Assembly: GCA_030527105.1 (NCBI GenBank)
Contig: JAUNBK010000033.1
Location: 1-33,368 of the forward strand
DNA: 33,368 bases
From: Planctomycetia bacterium
GTDB taxonomy: Bacteria > Planctomycetota > Planctomycetia > Pirellulales > Thermoguttaceae
Reading direction: 5' to 3'
The notes beneath the pieces were generated by a model. The model saw only the letters and a list, made by a program, of their open reading frames with translations. It had not been told where the DNA came from and searched no databases. The translations under genes were made by a program, and so were the position numbers. Shown here in pieces: positions 24,191 through 33,321 of this stretch. Each line of letters begins with the position of its first letter. Position 1 is the stretch's first letter.

Positions 24191-27004
24191 TCACGGCGCG
24201 GAGGTGTTTGAGTCCATCCGAATCCAAGTCGGAACGATAATCACGTCCCTTTGTCGCTCGGGTGGCGAGACGCACAGACGCAAGGAACCATCGTGGAGCG
24301 CACCCTCCAGCGTTGTGTTTTGCGGCGCGTGCAGCTTGAATTCAACGTTCCATTCCTTGGGAAATGCGGGGAAGAGGAATATTTTCTCCCCGTCCGTCTG
24401 CATAATGAGGCTTTGCACTCCCTTCGTCAGCACGCCGCCATGGCATTGGTCTGGTGTCCAATCGTAATTTGGCCCCCAAAAAGCGGGGAAACGAGAGTTG
24501 GGATCCACTTTTAGCGCCCGTTCGACCAAGTACTCGCGCGCTTCTTGCGCCAAGCCGAGGTACGCCATGAAGATATCCTCCTGCCTCCAACCAAGCGCGC
24601 CACGGTCCCAACGATGGTGGAGCGCATTGATCGCAAGTTCGCGCCCCTCTTTCTCGAACGACACCCTTCTAAATGGGAAGACGGCGTACAACTCGGGATT
24701 CTCGATATTCTGCTTGCGACGGAATTCTTGAGCTGGCGCGAGTCGCTCCACGCCATTGTCGTCGACCCACGTCGGAAGAGGTGGGATTCTCGATTGGATT
24801 CCGCTCCAATACTCGCGCTCTTCTTGCGTCGTGATTTTGTCGGAGAGAGCGAGCAATTTTTCGACCACCGCTTGCGCGCCGGCAATCTCCGGCATGGGGT
24901 TGAGACAATCCCACCAAGTCTCGAGCGCTTGAGAGGGAGACATTCTCCACTTCCCTGTCTCGGCGTCGAGGGGGTAAAATTCATCGAAAAATCGAAGTGT
25001 TGCCGTTGCGACAGGGAGAGCTTTTTCGCGCAGGAATTTCTCATCGCCGGAGAATTCATAATACTCGAGCATGAGAAACGCAAGCTCCAATCCGCTCACC
25101 CACTCCCACTTGTGCCAACGACTCGATTGAAGTCGATCTTGCCTTTTGTCCCAAGGCGTGGTGCCGTAGGTGTCGGGGAAAATATCCCCCCATGCGTAAA
25201 TGCACTCGGGATAGAACGCGCCCTCGACGCCGAGATATTTTTTCGTTCGATATTCGCAAAGCGGCAGAAGTGCAGCATATTGATCAAAGAACGGCTGAAG
25301 CAGGTCGAAATCTCCCGACATGAACATCGAATAATATGGCAAACGCGTATTTTGCCACCAATATCCCGTCCCCCAGCGTCGATAATCCGCAAAAGCTGGC
25401 TCATCTTGATACGGCACCGCGAAAATCGAACCATTGAAGTATATGGGGAAATTTCCTCGCCCGGCGCACGCCTCCACGTATCGTTGGAGCAAATACGATT
25501 GCGTGAGAAGGAACGGTTCGTCCACATCCCTATTCTTACCCGCGTCGGTATGTTGCACGACCACGACGCCATCAAGAAGAACGTCGACCGACTCGCGATG
25601 CGTATCGAAATGAAACTCAATGGTATGCTTCTCGCTTGGCGCAAGTTTCTGCTTCGAGAAATAGTTCTCGCGCCCCACAATGAGTCTCAACTCCCCGCGA
25701 GGCGAAATGTCGAGAAGGAATCCGTCCGTTTTCCCTGCCGTGATTTTATCGAACAAACGCTCGAAATCCCGCGCATTGAGCGTCTCGGGCATACGAAAAA
25801 CCACCTTCAGGACGCCACTCTGGGGGAATTCCCACGCATTCGACCCATCAATTGTCTCGCACTTTGGTTTGTCCGTTTGGAAGACAATCTTCTCGCCCAG
25901 AATCCCTCGACTTGCAACTGAGAAATGGACTAGCTCGCCCCTGAAGCGACTTTTCCCCTCTGAATCCAGCCCGAGGCGCAGCTCGTGCGCGTGCTTCGTA
26001 TAGAACTCAGGAACCCTTTTCGGCGACTCGACAGGGAGGGTGCCTTGGGAAAGATGAATCCAACTTCGCCCCCAAAAATCGCTCCACCATTGGACGTGCG
26101 CCTCGCGACGCTTTGCGAGTGGGAGCTTTTGCGCCTGATCGAGCGTAGCGGAGGTGTTTTGAAGCCATTCTTCCACCGTCGCGGGACACTCTGAGGTTGC
26201 GACAATTTCAAAGACGTGACGCTTTTTGCCAATCGAACGCAGGGCAACGTCCGACTCGCGGCGCGTTTCTCCCTGAGCGGAGACCAAAGCTCCAAATGTT
26301 CGATGCAAAAGAGGATTTTTGCGTGGAAAATCGTCCATTCCCTGAGTGCGTGCAATTTCGTCGAACCCGGGCGTCTGCGCGTTATGATGAAGGTGCCCCA
26401 CGCGCGCGTCGCCACTTTGCGCCTGCGTCAAAATCTGATCCGGCACAACGCGGATGGGAGTCTTTGTCAGTCGATGAAAATCGCTTGCCCCGACGCTAGG
26501 AACGAGTGCGCCAGGCGAGGTGCGCCAGATGTGGTTCTCGAAAATCGTGTCGCACACCAACTCCGTGTCGATCTCGACAACCAATACTGGTCGGTAGGCG
26601 TCGATCCACGCTCTCATTTTAACGCTTTCGCCCTCCGATCCGTATCGAACGATGAGCGCTCCTTCGCGCACCTCCAACGACTGGCGAAACGCTTCGAGCT
26701 TCCCCTCAGGCGACGCATCCCCAAAGTCCAAACGAATGAATCCTCCGCCGACTTTGACGAGACGCCCGAATTCATCAAGCGCATCGGTTCGCGAAATGAA
26801 GAATCCAAGATTCCCCTCTTCATCGACCCAAACGTTTGCCCCCACTTCTCCATTGCCCAGCGGGACGGAGCCACGCCAATCGCCACTCGGCGTCTCCCAC
26901 GTGACGCGATAAGAACAACCCTCGTCTCCTCGCGCAAACGGCATGGATTCAAACGACATGAACAAAAACGTCACACAAGTGCAACACATCAAAAAAACGC
27001 GCAT
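24191..27004 (-). CDS. Secreted DUF5703/GH95-like glycosidase
   Basis: A 937-residue exported protein. A signal peptide covers about 1-25. The N-terminal domain opens with the DUF5703/GH95-type pattern SVPLGNGEVGANVWV (46-60) and SRTDALDEFGRLVKVG. An (alpha/alpha)6-barrel region follows, including CAGRGNFPIYFNGSIF at 513-528, WGTGYWWQNTRLPYY and later WWDCLNPMPEIAGA. The part from about 330 to 495 looks like an inserted concanavalin-type beta-sandwich (IVFQTDKP, VVFRMPETL, TIEFHFDTHRESVDVLLDGV) between the FWGRSWIHL and TQSYLLQRYV blocks. GH95 enzymes cut alpha-L-fucosides or alpha-L-galactosides; activity here is unproven. An AGGA site precedes the ATG. It follows the HD gene by 66 bases on the same strand. 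Confidence 0.85.
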   Translation of the reverse strand: MRVFLMCCTCVTFLFMSFESMPFARGDEGCSYRVTWETPSGDWRGSVPLGNGEVGANVWVDEEGNLGFFISRTDALDEFGRLVKVGGGFIRLDFGDASPEGKLEAFRQSLEVREGALIVRYGSEGESVKMRAWIDAYRPVLVVEIDTELVCDTIFENHIWRTSPGALVPSVGASDFHRLTKTPIRVVPDQILTQAQSGDARVGHLHHNAQTPGFDEIARTQGMDDFPRKNPLLHRTFGALVSAQGETRRESDVALRSIGKKRHVFEIVATSECPATVEEWLQNTSATLDQAQKLPLAKRREAHVQWWSDFWGRSWIHLSQGTLPVESPKRVPEFYTKHAHELRLGLDSEGKSRFRGELVHFSVASRGILGEKIVFQTDKPKCETIDGSNAWEFPQSGVLKVVFRMPETLNARDFERLFDKITAGKTDGFLLDISPRGELRLIVGRENYFSKQKLAPSEKHTIEFHFDTHRESVDVLLDGVVVVQHTDAGKNRDVDEPFLLTQSYLLQRYVEACAGRGNFPIYFNGSIFAVPYQDEPAFADYRRWGTGYWWQNTRLPYYSMFMSGDFDLLQPFFDQYAALLPLCEYRTKKYLGVEGAFYPECIYAWGDIFPDTYGTTPWDKRQDRLQSSRWHKWEWVSGLELAFLMLEYYEFSGDEKFLREKALPVATATLRFFDEFYPLDAETGKWRMSPSQALETWWDCLNPMPEIAGAQAVVEKLLALSDKITTQEEREYWSGIQSRIPPLPTWVDDNGVERLAPAQEFRRKQNIENPELYAVFPFRRVSFEKEGRELAINALHHRWDRGALGWRQEDIFMAYLGLAQEAREYLVERALKVDPNSRFPAFWGPNYDWTPDQCHGGVLTKGVQSLIMQTDGEKIFLFPAFPKEWNVEFKLHAPQNTTLEGALHDGSLRLCVSPPERQRDVIIVPTWIRMDSNTSAP

Positions 27005-27070
27005 GAAGGATTCCTACCTATGTCTTTCTCTATAAGGGAACAATGAATCGGTGGAAAAAATGGACACGTA

Positions 27071-28036
27071 CTACAATTCTTTTTTGTACAACTTGCGTTG
27101 CAGCGTGGGAACGAAGAGTGTCCAAGGGCTGGAAGAATTCAGATCCTCGTTAATCACCTGATCGAAGGCGGCGAGCTTCGAGTCGAGCATATCGAGGCAG
27201 TGGAGCGCCATCGCTTCGAGCGTCATTGGGAGTTTTGGACTGCCATATTCGTACTCACCATGATGGCTTGCGATAATGTGCCGAAGATGCTTGGCGACCT
27301 CCGGTGGGAAGGTTTCGCCAGAGAGACGTTCCGCTTCGACGATTTTCGCGTCCAAAATCCGAAGTCCAAGTGCAATGTGCCCCAGAAGCTGCCCCTCGTC
27401 TGTGTAGGAAAATTCCGGATCGGAAGCGAGTTCCTCCGTTTTGCCCGTATCGTGGAGGAAGGCGCTAAAGATGAGGAGTTCGGGATGGAGTTTCGGATAG
27501 AGAGCGCTCAATTTTTGCGCAGCCTCCATCATCGTGAGGGTGTGTTGAATGAGACCGCCGAAGTACGCATGGTGGTGTTTGACTCCAGCTGGCAGGACGC
27601 AAAACTTCTGCATGAAATCCGCGTCCATGAGGTAGCACTCCGCAAGCGCGTTGAGGTTTGGATCACGCAAATTCCGCAGCATCTCCGACATTTTTACGAC
27701 GAGCTGGTCCGACTTCACGCTTGGGATTCGAAGAAAATCGTCCTCATCGACGTTGCTTGCCTCAACGCGACGAATTTTCTTCGCAATCATTTGCATCGCG
27801 CCCTGAAAAATTTGCGTTTTCCCTTCGACTTGAATATAATCTCCATTTTCGAAGGAATTATACACACTCTCGCCCGCATTCCACAGACGCGCCGTGAGCG
27901 AGCCGGTTTTGTCGGAGAGATCGACCTGGAGATACGTTTCACCGTTGCGATTCGGTCGCAGCAGCTTGTTGCCTGCGCGAAAAACCTGATTGATGGATTC
28001 TTGATCCTGAAACTCGTTGATAAAATGTCGAACCAT
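27071..28036 (-). CDS. OB-fold plus HD-domain nuclease-like protein (YhaM type)
   Basis: A 321-residue protein with an OB-fold nucleic-acid-binding domain (about 12-90, LQVDLSDKTGSLTARLW) and an HD phosphohydrolase domain (about 155-300). Metal-binding residues fit His165 (GLIQHTL), His195-Asp196 (FLHDTGK), His220, His258-His259 (ASHHGEYEYG) and Asp282. This matches YhaM, a 3'-5' exoribonuclease of Firmicutes. The start at 28036 was chosen because it begins MVRHFINEF; the longer ORF adds 12 residues with no extra support, and its ribosome site is weak. It lies divergently from the aminopeptidase gene, and the glycosidase gene follows on the same strand, probably independently. The family is confident; substrate RNA or DNA is not shown. 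Confidence 0.9.
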   Translation of the reverse strand: MVRHFINEFQDQESINQVFRAGNKLLRPNRNGETYLQVDLSDKTGSLTARLWNAGESVYNSFENGDYIQVEGKTQIFQGAMQMIAKKIRRVEASNVDEDDFLRIPSVKSDQLVVKMSEMLRNLRDPNLNALAECYLMDADFMQKFCVLPAGVKHHHAYFGGLIQHTLTMMEAAQKLSALYPKLHPELLIFSAFLHDTGKTEELASDPEFSYTDEGQLLGHIALGLRILDAKIVEAERLSGETFPPEVAKHLRHIIASHHGEYEYGSPKLPMTLEAMALHCLDMLDSKLAAFDQVINEDLNSSSPWTLFVPTLQRKLYKKEL

Positions 28037-28164
28037 GATTCTCGTTATTCTTGATGAAAGGGGAAAATTCACGTGTAAATCGGCATTATAGAGGATGTTT
28101 CTCAGAAAAGAAAGGGGGGGCTGGTGGATTTTGCGTCCTTTGGGGTGCCTTCAAAAAAAGTCTG

Positions 28165-28285
28165 CGTTCAAGAATTCTACGGAGCCGAGAACGAAGGGCG
28201 TAGCACGTAGTTCCAGACGGAAGGGAGAATCGCTTGGCACTTCATCCAGAGCTGCGTTTCGTTCCGTTCTCGGCTCGGGTGAACC
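28165..28285. other. Long dyad element, possible structured RNA or repeat
   Basis: A 12-bp perfect inverted pair, GAGCCGAGAACG (28182-28193) and CGTTCTCGGCTC (28265-28276), is flanked by GTTCA (28166-28170) and TGAAC (28280-28284). Inside, GCGTAGC can pair with GCTGCGT with two G-T pairs, and TTCC-AGAC-GGAA is a small hairpin. On the minus strand seven T (28153-28159) follow the last arm after six bases. No good promoter is seen. The 386-base gap 28037-28422 holds this element, the promoter below and no convincing gene. Confidence 0.5.
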
Positions 28286-28360
28286 AAAAAACCTTCTTTA
28301 CCTATTTTAACTACCAAAAATCAAGGGCACCCTCTTTTGTTTCCTCTGCTCCACCCCCGC

Positions 28361-28388
28361 TTGTTTCTTGCGTAAAACATGTTATAAT
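28361..28388 (+). promoter_or_regulatory. Promoter of the aminopeptidase-accBC operon
   Basis: TTGTTT (28361-28366), 16-base spacer, TATAAT (28383-28388, perfect -10). The start point falls near 28395, giving a leader of about 28 bases to the ATG at 28423. AGGGGAGG (28411-28418) is a strong ribosome site. Confidence 0.7.
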
Positions 28389-28422
28389 CAACCGTGTTTA
28401 TCAGATTTTTAGGGGAGGCAAA

Positions 28423-29529
28423 ATGGTAGATATCCATATCCTGCGTCGCAACAAAGTACGCCGACGGCTTTGTCAGCTCGAGGTTGATGCCTTGTTGGTT
28501 ACGAACGACACAAACGTCCGGTGGCTCACCGGTTTCACGGGCGGAGACTGTCCGCTCATAATTAGCGTCGAGGGAGACCGACTCCTGACGGACGGGCGTT
28601 TTCCGCTTCAGGTCGAAAGGGAAGCGCCTGGTCTGGGCTATGTGCTCCGCAACGGTCCTCTGTCTGAGCTTGTGGTGAAGACGTTTAGAGATCTTGTTCC
28701 TTCGGAGAGCGCGCTCTTGGCGGTTGAGGGAAACTCTATTACGTACTCATTTGCGCTTTCGCTTCAGAGTCGCCTGGAGGAGCGAATGACCCCGTTGCAA
28801 AACGTGATCGAGACCATTCGGCAAGTGAAAAAGGTGGGCGAAATTGAAGCGATTCGTCGGGCAATCTCTGTTGCAGAGACTGCTTTTCTCGCGCTGAAGG
28901 ACGAATTGGCGAAGAAGAGGCGAAGAGGAACGACCGAGCTTGACGTTGCACGGCGTCTGGAGACTCTCATGCGGGAGAACGGCGCGCAGGCTCCTTCTTT
29001 TCCCACGATCGTTGCGGTGGGGCAAAACGCCGCCCACTGCCATGCTGTTCCTGGAAATACGCGCCTCGGTGCGGCGGGTACCCTCCTCATTGATTGGGGA
29101 GCGAGGGTCGATGACTACGTGAGCGATTCGACCCGCGTCCTCGTCTATGGCGACGAGACACCGAGTAATTTCGCCAAGATATACAAAATTGTCTTGGACG
29201 CGCAGAGGAAGGCGATTGATGCCATTCGTCCTGGAGTCTCGTGTGCGACGATTGACGACGTAGCTCGAAGCTACATTCGTCGTTGTGGCTATGGCGATAA
29301 CTTCACTCATGGGCTGGGTCATGGCATTGGAGTAGAAGTCCACGAAGCTCCCTCTCTCTCGGCTTCTTCCTCCACCGTTCTCAAGGCGGGGATGGTCGTC
29401 ACGGTTGAGCCTGGGATTTATATCCCCGAGTGGGGTGGGATTCGCATTGAGGATGATGTTCTCGTCACGCGTGACGGGTGCGAAGTCCTGACGACACTCG
29501 GAAATGAGCTTAGTGACGTTACCATTTAA
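28423..29529 (+). CDS. M24-family Xaa-Pro aminopeptidase
   Basis: A 368-residue metallopeptidase that removes the first residue before a proline. An N-terminal creatinase-like domain (about 1-130) precedes the pita-bread domain. Metal ligands fit the family: two Asp in LLIDWGARVDDYVSDSTR, His in THGLGHGIGVEVHEAP, Glu in VTVEPGIYIPE and Glu in GGIRIEDDVLV. The start at 28423 is set by AGGGGAGG five bases upstream; the longer reading extends back through the -10 box and is rejected. accB follows after 29 bases. In many bacteria pepP/pepQ-type genes sit beside efp, accB and accC; here efp is absent between them. Confidence 0.93.
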   Translation: MVDIHILRRNKVRRRLCQLEVDALLVTNDTNVRWLTGFTGGDCPLIISVEGDRLLTDGRFPLQVEREAPGLGYVLRNGPLSELVVKTFRDLVPSESALLAVEGNSITYSFALSLQSRLEERMTPLQNVIETIRQVKKVGEIEAIRRAISVAETAFLALKDELAKKRRRGTTELDVARRLETLMRENGAQAPSFPTIVAVGQNAAHCHAVPGNTRLGAAGTLLIDWGARVDDYVSDSTRVLVYGDETPSNFAKIYKIVLDAQRKAIDAIRPGVSCATIDDVARSYIRRCGYGDNFTHGLGHGIGVEVHEAPSLSASSSTVLKAGMVVTVEPGIYIPEWGGIRIEDDVLVTRDGCEVLTTLGNELSDVTI

Positions 29530-29558
29530 CCACACGATAAATAGCGAAAGATAAGAAT

Positions 29559-30080
29559 ATGGGATCAAACCAACCATCAGGCAAGTCGACGTCTGGCTCT
29601 CGGAGCGAGGTGTTCGATGTCCCGAAAGTGCGTGATTTTGTCCAGTTGATGAAGGATTTTGACTTGTCGGAGATGGAGCTTCGCCAAGGGGAAATGCACA
29701 TTCTCCTCAAGCGTGGTACTGCGTTTGCGGTGCCGGAGGGGGTTGTTTCTCCGGCAGTGGCTCCGGTTCCGACTCTTGCAGCCACCGCGCCTTCTGTTTC
29801 CGAGGTGCCTGCGCCTGCCGCGCCTCAAGAGGTGGGAGTGGAGTGCATCACGAGTCCCATCGTTGGCACCTTTTATTCTAAACCGAACCCAAATTCTCCC
29901 GCGTTCGTGAACGTTGGAGACCGTGTCGCGGAAGGCAAGACCGTCTGTATCGTCGAGGCGATGAAGGTGATGAATCAGATCCCCGCCACGCTTTCGGGCA
30001 AGGTTGTTGCGGTGCTTGTTCAGGATGGCGACGCGGTCGAGTTCGGGCAGCCGCTTTTCAAAGTCGACACGAAGGGTTAA
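29559..30080 (+). CDS. accB: Biotin carboxyl carrier protein of acetyl-CoA carboxylase
   Basis: A 173-residue BCCP that carries biotin between the carboxylase and transferase parts of acetyl-CoA carboxylase, the first step of fatty acid synthesis. Residues 20-50 match the usual N-terminal helix and strand (VRDFVQLMKDFDLSEMELRQG). A Pro/Ala-rich linker (about 60-92) leads to the biotinyl domain (93-173). Lys136 in EAMKVMN is the biotinylation site. The ATG has only a weak ribosome site (AAAGATAAG), so its output may depend on the upstream gene. It is followed by accC after 24 bases. Confidence 0.97.
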   Translation: MGSNQPSGKSTSGSRSEVFDVPKVRDFVQLMKDFDLSEMELRQGEMHILLKRGTAFAVPEGVVSPAVAPVPTLAATAPSVSEVPAPAAPQEVGVECITSPIVGTFYSKPNPNSPAFVNVGDRVAEGKTVCIVEAMKVMNQIPATLSGKVVAVLVQDGDAVEFGQPLFKVDTKG

Positions 30081-30104
30081 GCGCCAGAAGTCAGAGGAAA
30101 GTTT

Positions 30105-31442
30105 ATGTTTCAAAGAATTTTGGTCGCGAATCGTGGGGAAATCGCTTTGCGAATCTTCCGCACTTGTCGTGAGATGGGAATCGAAACCGTTGCCGTCTTT
30201 AGCGAGGCGGACCGCAGTGCCGAGTACCTCAATTTGGCGGATCAGAGAATCTGCATTGGTCCCGCAAAAGTCTCCGACAGCTACCTGAAAATCGACCGCA
30301 TCATCAGCGCTGCCGAGGTGGGGAACGTCCAAGCGATCCATCCCGGCTACGGCTTGCTCTCCGAGAACGCCCATTTTGCCGAGGTGTGTCGCGAGTGTGG
30401 GTTTGAGTTCATCGGTCCCTCGCACCAAGCCATGGCTATGTTGGGCGACAAAAACACAGCCAGGACTCTTGCCAAAAAGGCGGGGATTCCGACCGTGCCC
30501 GGGAGCGACGGGATTGTCGACTCTGTCGAAGAGGGGATCGAAATCGCGCACCAATTCAAGTATCCCGTCCTCATCAAAGCCACGGCTGGCGGCGGCGGAC
30601 GAGGAATGCGGCTCGCTTATAACGACGACGAAATGAGGGGCGCTTTCGTTCAGGCGCAGCAAGAGGCGAAGGGCGCGTTTGGAAATGGCGACGTCTACAT
30701 CGAGAAGTACATCGAGAACCCGAAGCACGTCGAGGTGCAGTTGATTGCCGACACGTTTGGGAACGTCGTTCATTTGTACGAGCGCGATTGCACCATGCAG
30801 CGCCGGCATCAGAAGTTGATCGAGGAGTCTCCATCTCCGCACATTGGCGAGAAGACGCGTGTCGCCATGTGCGCCGCTGCCGTCAAACTCGTCAAAGAGG
30901 CGGGCTATTTTAATGCCGGCACGATCGAATTTGTTGTCGATCAGGACGAGAACTTCTATTTTATCGAGCTGAACGCGCGGATTCAGGTGGAGCACCCCGT
31001 CTCCGAGATGCTCACGGGTGTCGATCTCATCAAGGCGCAGCTTTTGGTGGCGGCGGGAGAGGCGCTTCCTTTCTCGCAGGAAGATATTGTTCCGCGTGGG
31101 CACGTGATCGAGTGTCGGATCAACGCGGAGGACCCGAACTTCAATTTCGCGCCGTCGCCTGGCAAAATCACGTTTTGGAACCCACCGGGCGGCGTCGGGG
31201 TACGTTTCGACTCGCACGTTCATGCGGGCTACACGGTCTCGCCATATTATGACTCAATGATTGGCAAACTCATCGTGAGTGGTGCGGATCGTTCCGAGGC
31301 GATTGCTCGGATGCTTCGCGCGCTTGCGGAATTCCGTATCGAGGGGATTCGGACGTCGATCTCGCGTCAGATGGACATTTTGCGCCATCCGGTCTTCATC
31401 AACGCGCAGGGGTACACGAGTTTCATCGAGAAAGAGTTTTAA
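30105..31442 (+). CDS. accC: Biotin carboxylase subunit of acetyl-CoA carboxylase
   Basis: A 445-residue ATP-grasp enzyme that carboxylates the biotin on AccB using ATP and bicarbonate. Family blocks are in order: [19 protein letters not shown] at the start, the [13 protein letters not shown] segment near 78-90, the glycine-rich ATP loop [12 protein letters not shown] at 158-169, and [14 protein letters not shown] with active-site residues near 290. The length is normal for the family, and nothing is missing. AGAGGA stands about seven bases before the ATG. It is the last gene of the aminopeptidase-accB-accC unit; the carboxyltransferase subunits are not in this window. Confidence 0.98.
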   Translation: MFQRILVANRGEIALRIFRTCREMGIETVAVFSEADRSAEYLNLADQRICIGPAKVSDSYLKIDRIISAAEVGNVQAIHPGYGLLSENAHFAEVCRECGFEFIGPSHQAMAMLGDKNTARTLAKKAGIPTVPGSDGIVDSVEEGIEIAHQFKYPVLIKATAGGGGRGMRLAYNDDEMRGAFVQAQQEAKGAFGNGDVYIEKYIENPKHVEVQLIADTFGNVVHLYERDCTMQRRHQKLIEESPSPHIGEKTRVAMCAAAVKLVKEAGYFNAGTIEFVVDQDENFYFIELNARIQVEHPVSEMLTGVDLIKAQLLVAAGEALPFSQEDIVPRGHVIECRINAEDPNFNFAPSPGKITFWNPPGGVGVRFDSHVHAGYTVSPYYDSMIGKLIVSGADRSEAIARMLRALAEFRIEGIRTSISRQMDILRHPVFINAQGYTSFIEKEF

Positions 31443-31497
31443 CGCTTCTCGTTGAAAATTCCTGTTCCGTCCGCTGTTGGAGCTTATGCGCTACGGA

Positions 31498-31527
31498 TTT
31501 CACGACGGCTTGCGGGTCGTCGTGAAA
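31498..31527. terminator. Hairpin between convergent accC and the peptidase gene
   Basis: TTTCACGACG (31498-31507) and CGTCGTGAAA (31518-31527) are a perfect 10-bp stem with a 10-base loop. It sits between two converging genes, where a shared terminator is expected. No T-run follows on either strand, so its efficiency is uncertain. The remaining gap bases contain no clear gene. Confidence 0.45.
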
Positions 31528-31574
31528 GTCCAAGAGCATGTCGTCAATTTGAATGAGCGGCGGACGCAGCCAAA

Positions 31575-33068
31575 CTAGCGTACTTTAGCCGAGAATCTAA
31601 TCTTATACTCTTTCCCCATTTCGAGGTTGAAACGCGGAATGAGAACGAAATCGTCCGCAATCATTGGCTTGAACGCCTCGCCCTCGAGAATCGTTGTCGG
31701 GACGCTTCCGTCTTCCGCCTGAGTCAGTCGATCGGGAAGGAAAATGATGAAAGGTCGATTCCCTCGTTGCGATCCGTTGTTGTCGGTGTTGTCGAACGGC
31801 TTCCGAACGAGCGTGATCGTGAAGACTTTCTCTCCCGCCTCGCCATCCGCCACGCTGAGGTTTTGCTCCCACTCGTTTTGCCCATCGAGCATCCGCGCGT
31901 TCCATGCCGGGTCGCCATAAATCGCAACGACATCGCGATCAAAAAGAAGTCCCCGAATATCTCCAGGTTTGACGCCCAACTCTTGAGCAGCGGGAGAAAG
32001 CGTGAGCGAGAGGCGCTCTCCTTTCGCCTCGTTGATCGTTCGATTGATGCCCGGCACTGCGGTCTCGAGACGATGAATGAGCGCCTGCCCGTTGGCGAAA
32101 AAGGCTTCCGCAACGGTATAACGACCGGGCTGGAGGTAGAAATAGTCGTTGAGTCCCCAACCCATGTATCCGAACCACGTCGGAACGACGTAGCCCACCA
32201 TTTGGCGGACGCCCGCGCTGTGGATGAGACCAAGCGCCATGCAGTTGTCGGTACTATTAATATTGCCAATGAGACAATTCCCCACGGCAAGATGAATACA
32301 CGGCGCCGAACTCTCAATCGGCAACGTTCGTCGGTCGAGCGTCAAACCCGCGAGCTTTCCCCCGGATTGCGACACGAATCGTCCTGCTGGGTACGCGTAG
32401 CCGATGTTCCAATCGCGTTGGGACGCGTGCCCGGACGTGATAAACAGGTCGCACTTGCCAGAATTAAAGAGACCGACCAACTCTTCCGTCGGATCGTCGG
32501 GACCTTGGACTCTTTGCGGCTCCTCGCCTGGCTCTTTCACCCACTTCTCATTTTTCGTTCCTTCGCTAAACCAGACGCCAGCCTCCGCGCAATCGAGCAC
32601 AAGAGGCGTCGCGGCGAGCACTCGTCGCACTTGGAACGGCTTTTCGCGCACGATACGCAGCGCATCCTCAGCGTCGTACCCAGTGAGAATCGCCCAGATG
32701 CAGTCGGTATAAGGATCCTCATCGATCGCACGCGTGAGACGATGAACCGTTTGGACGAACGCCCCGGTCGCCTCGCCAGCTTGCGCGACGAAGCAGACGT
32801 ATCGCGGGCGCAACTTTTGAAGCTCGGCAAGCGCCCCACCCACATCGGCATTTGAGTACCGAACGACTTTGGCGTCGTACTTTTCCTCAAGCGCTTGGAC
32901 GACCGACTTCCAAGCCGCATCGTCAGCGGTTTCGTTCGAGACGACCGCGACATAATCTCCATTGAGTCTCGGAGAATCCACCCCGTCTTTCGCACTTTCC
33001 CCATACACACCAAACGCCACGCACACGAGGGACAGCCAGAGGACGGACGTCGATAATCGTTTTTTCAT
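31575..33068 (-). CDS. Secreted clan-CD cysteine peptidase candidate (C25/gingipain-like)
   Basis: A 497-residue exported protein. A signal peptide covers about 1-23. The first half has an alpha/beta pattern (YVAVVSNETADDAAWKSVV, RPRYVCFVAQAG, TDCIWAILTGYDAEDALRIV) like the N-terminal part of gingipain-type proteins. A histidine in SGHAS (His214) and a cysteine in AVGNCLIG (Cys265) stand in the order and setting of the clan-CD catalytic pair. The C-terminal 130 residues form a beta-sandwich-like tail (VFTITLVRKPFDN, MGKEYKIRFSAKVR). The start at 33068 is set by AGGAG six bases upstream. A strong promoter lies before it. Activity is inferred from two motifs and the fold pattern, so other clan-CD families remain possible. 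Confidence 0.65.
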   Translation of the reverse strand: MKKRLSTSVLWLSLVCVAFGVYGESAKDGVDSPRLNGDYVAVVSNETADDAAWKSVVQALEEKYDAKVVRYSNADVGGALAELQKLRPRYVCFVAQAGEATGAFVQTVHRLTRAIDEDPYTDCIWAILTGYDAEDALRIVREKPFQVRRVLAATPLVLDCAEAGVWFSEGTKNEKWVKEPGEEPQRVQGPDDPTEELVGLFNSGKCDLFITSGHASQRDWNIGYAYPAGRFVSQSGGKLAGLTLDRRTLPIESSAPCIHLAVGNCLIGNINSTDNCMALGLIHSAGVRQMVGYVVPTWFGYMGWGLNDYFYLQPGRYTVAEAFFANGQALIHRLETAVPGINRTINEAKGERLSLTLSPAAQELGVKPGDIRGLLFDRDVVAIYGDPAWNARMLDGQNEWEQNLSVADGEAGEKVFTITLVRKPFDNTDNNGSQRGNRPFIIFLPDRLTQAEDGSVPTTILEGEAFKPMIADDFVLIPRFNLEMGKEYKIRFSAKVR

Positions 33069-33189
33069 AAGAACTCCTACAATATGATGTCTGCGGAAGG
33101 AGCCTGATTCCACCACGTACCACCCCCATGCCCTGGCAAAGGGAAAAAGCGAAACGCGCGTGGGACGAAAATTCTGCTCCCCCAATAAG

Positions 33190-33218
33190 ATTTTACTCGA
33201 TACGGGGCGAGAAGTCAA
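33190..33218 (-). promoter_or_regulatory. Promoter of the peptidase gene
   Basis: Minus-strand TTGACT (33213-33218), 17-base spacer, TAAAAT (33190-33195). Each box is one base from consensus. The leader is about 115 bases. In the 300 bases from 33069 to the window edge no gene is visible. Confidence 0.7.
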
Positions 33219-33291
33219 TTACCCCCACCGGTATACTGGCGCTTGTGGGTGCCTGCAAATTTAGTGGGTACATTTGGTGGACGAAGGTTTT

Positions 33292-33321
33292 TTGAAGGAG
33301 AGTTTGAGAACGTCTCCTCAA
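33292..33321. other. Bulged hairpin near the right edge
   Basis: TTGAAGGAGA (33292-33301) pairs with TCTCCTCAA (33313-33321), 9 bp with one bulged base and an 11-base loop. No T-run follows on either strand. It may be the 3' end of a gene beyond the right edge or a chance dyad. Confidence 0.25.

Noticed and set aside
28095..28310. A 71-codon plus-strand frame before the aminopeptidase gene
   Set aside because: It overlaps the dyad element and has no ribosome site or recognisable sequence.
29577..31223. Long minus-strand frame across accB and accC
   Set aside because: Antisense to two very well conserved genes; Arg/His-rich composition.
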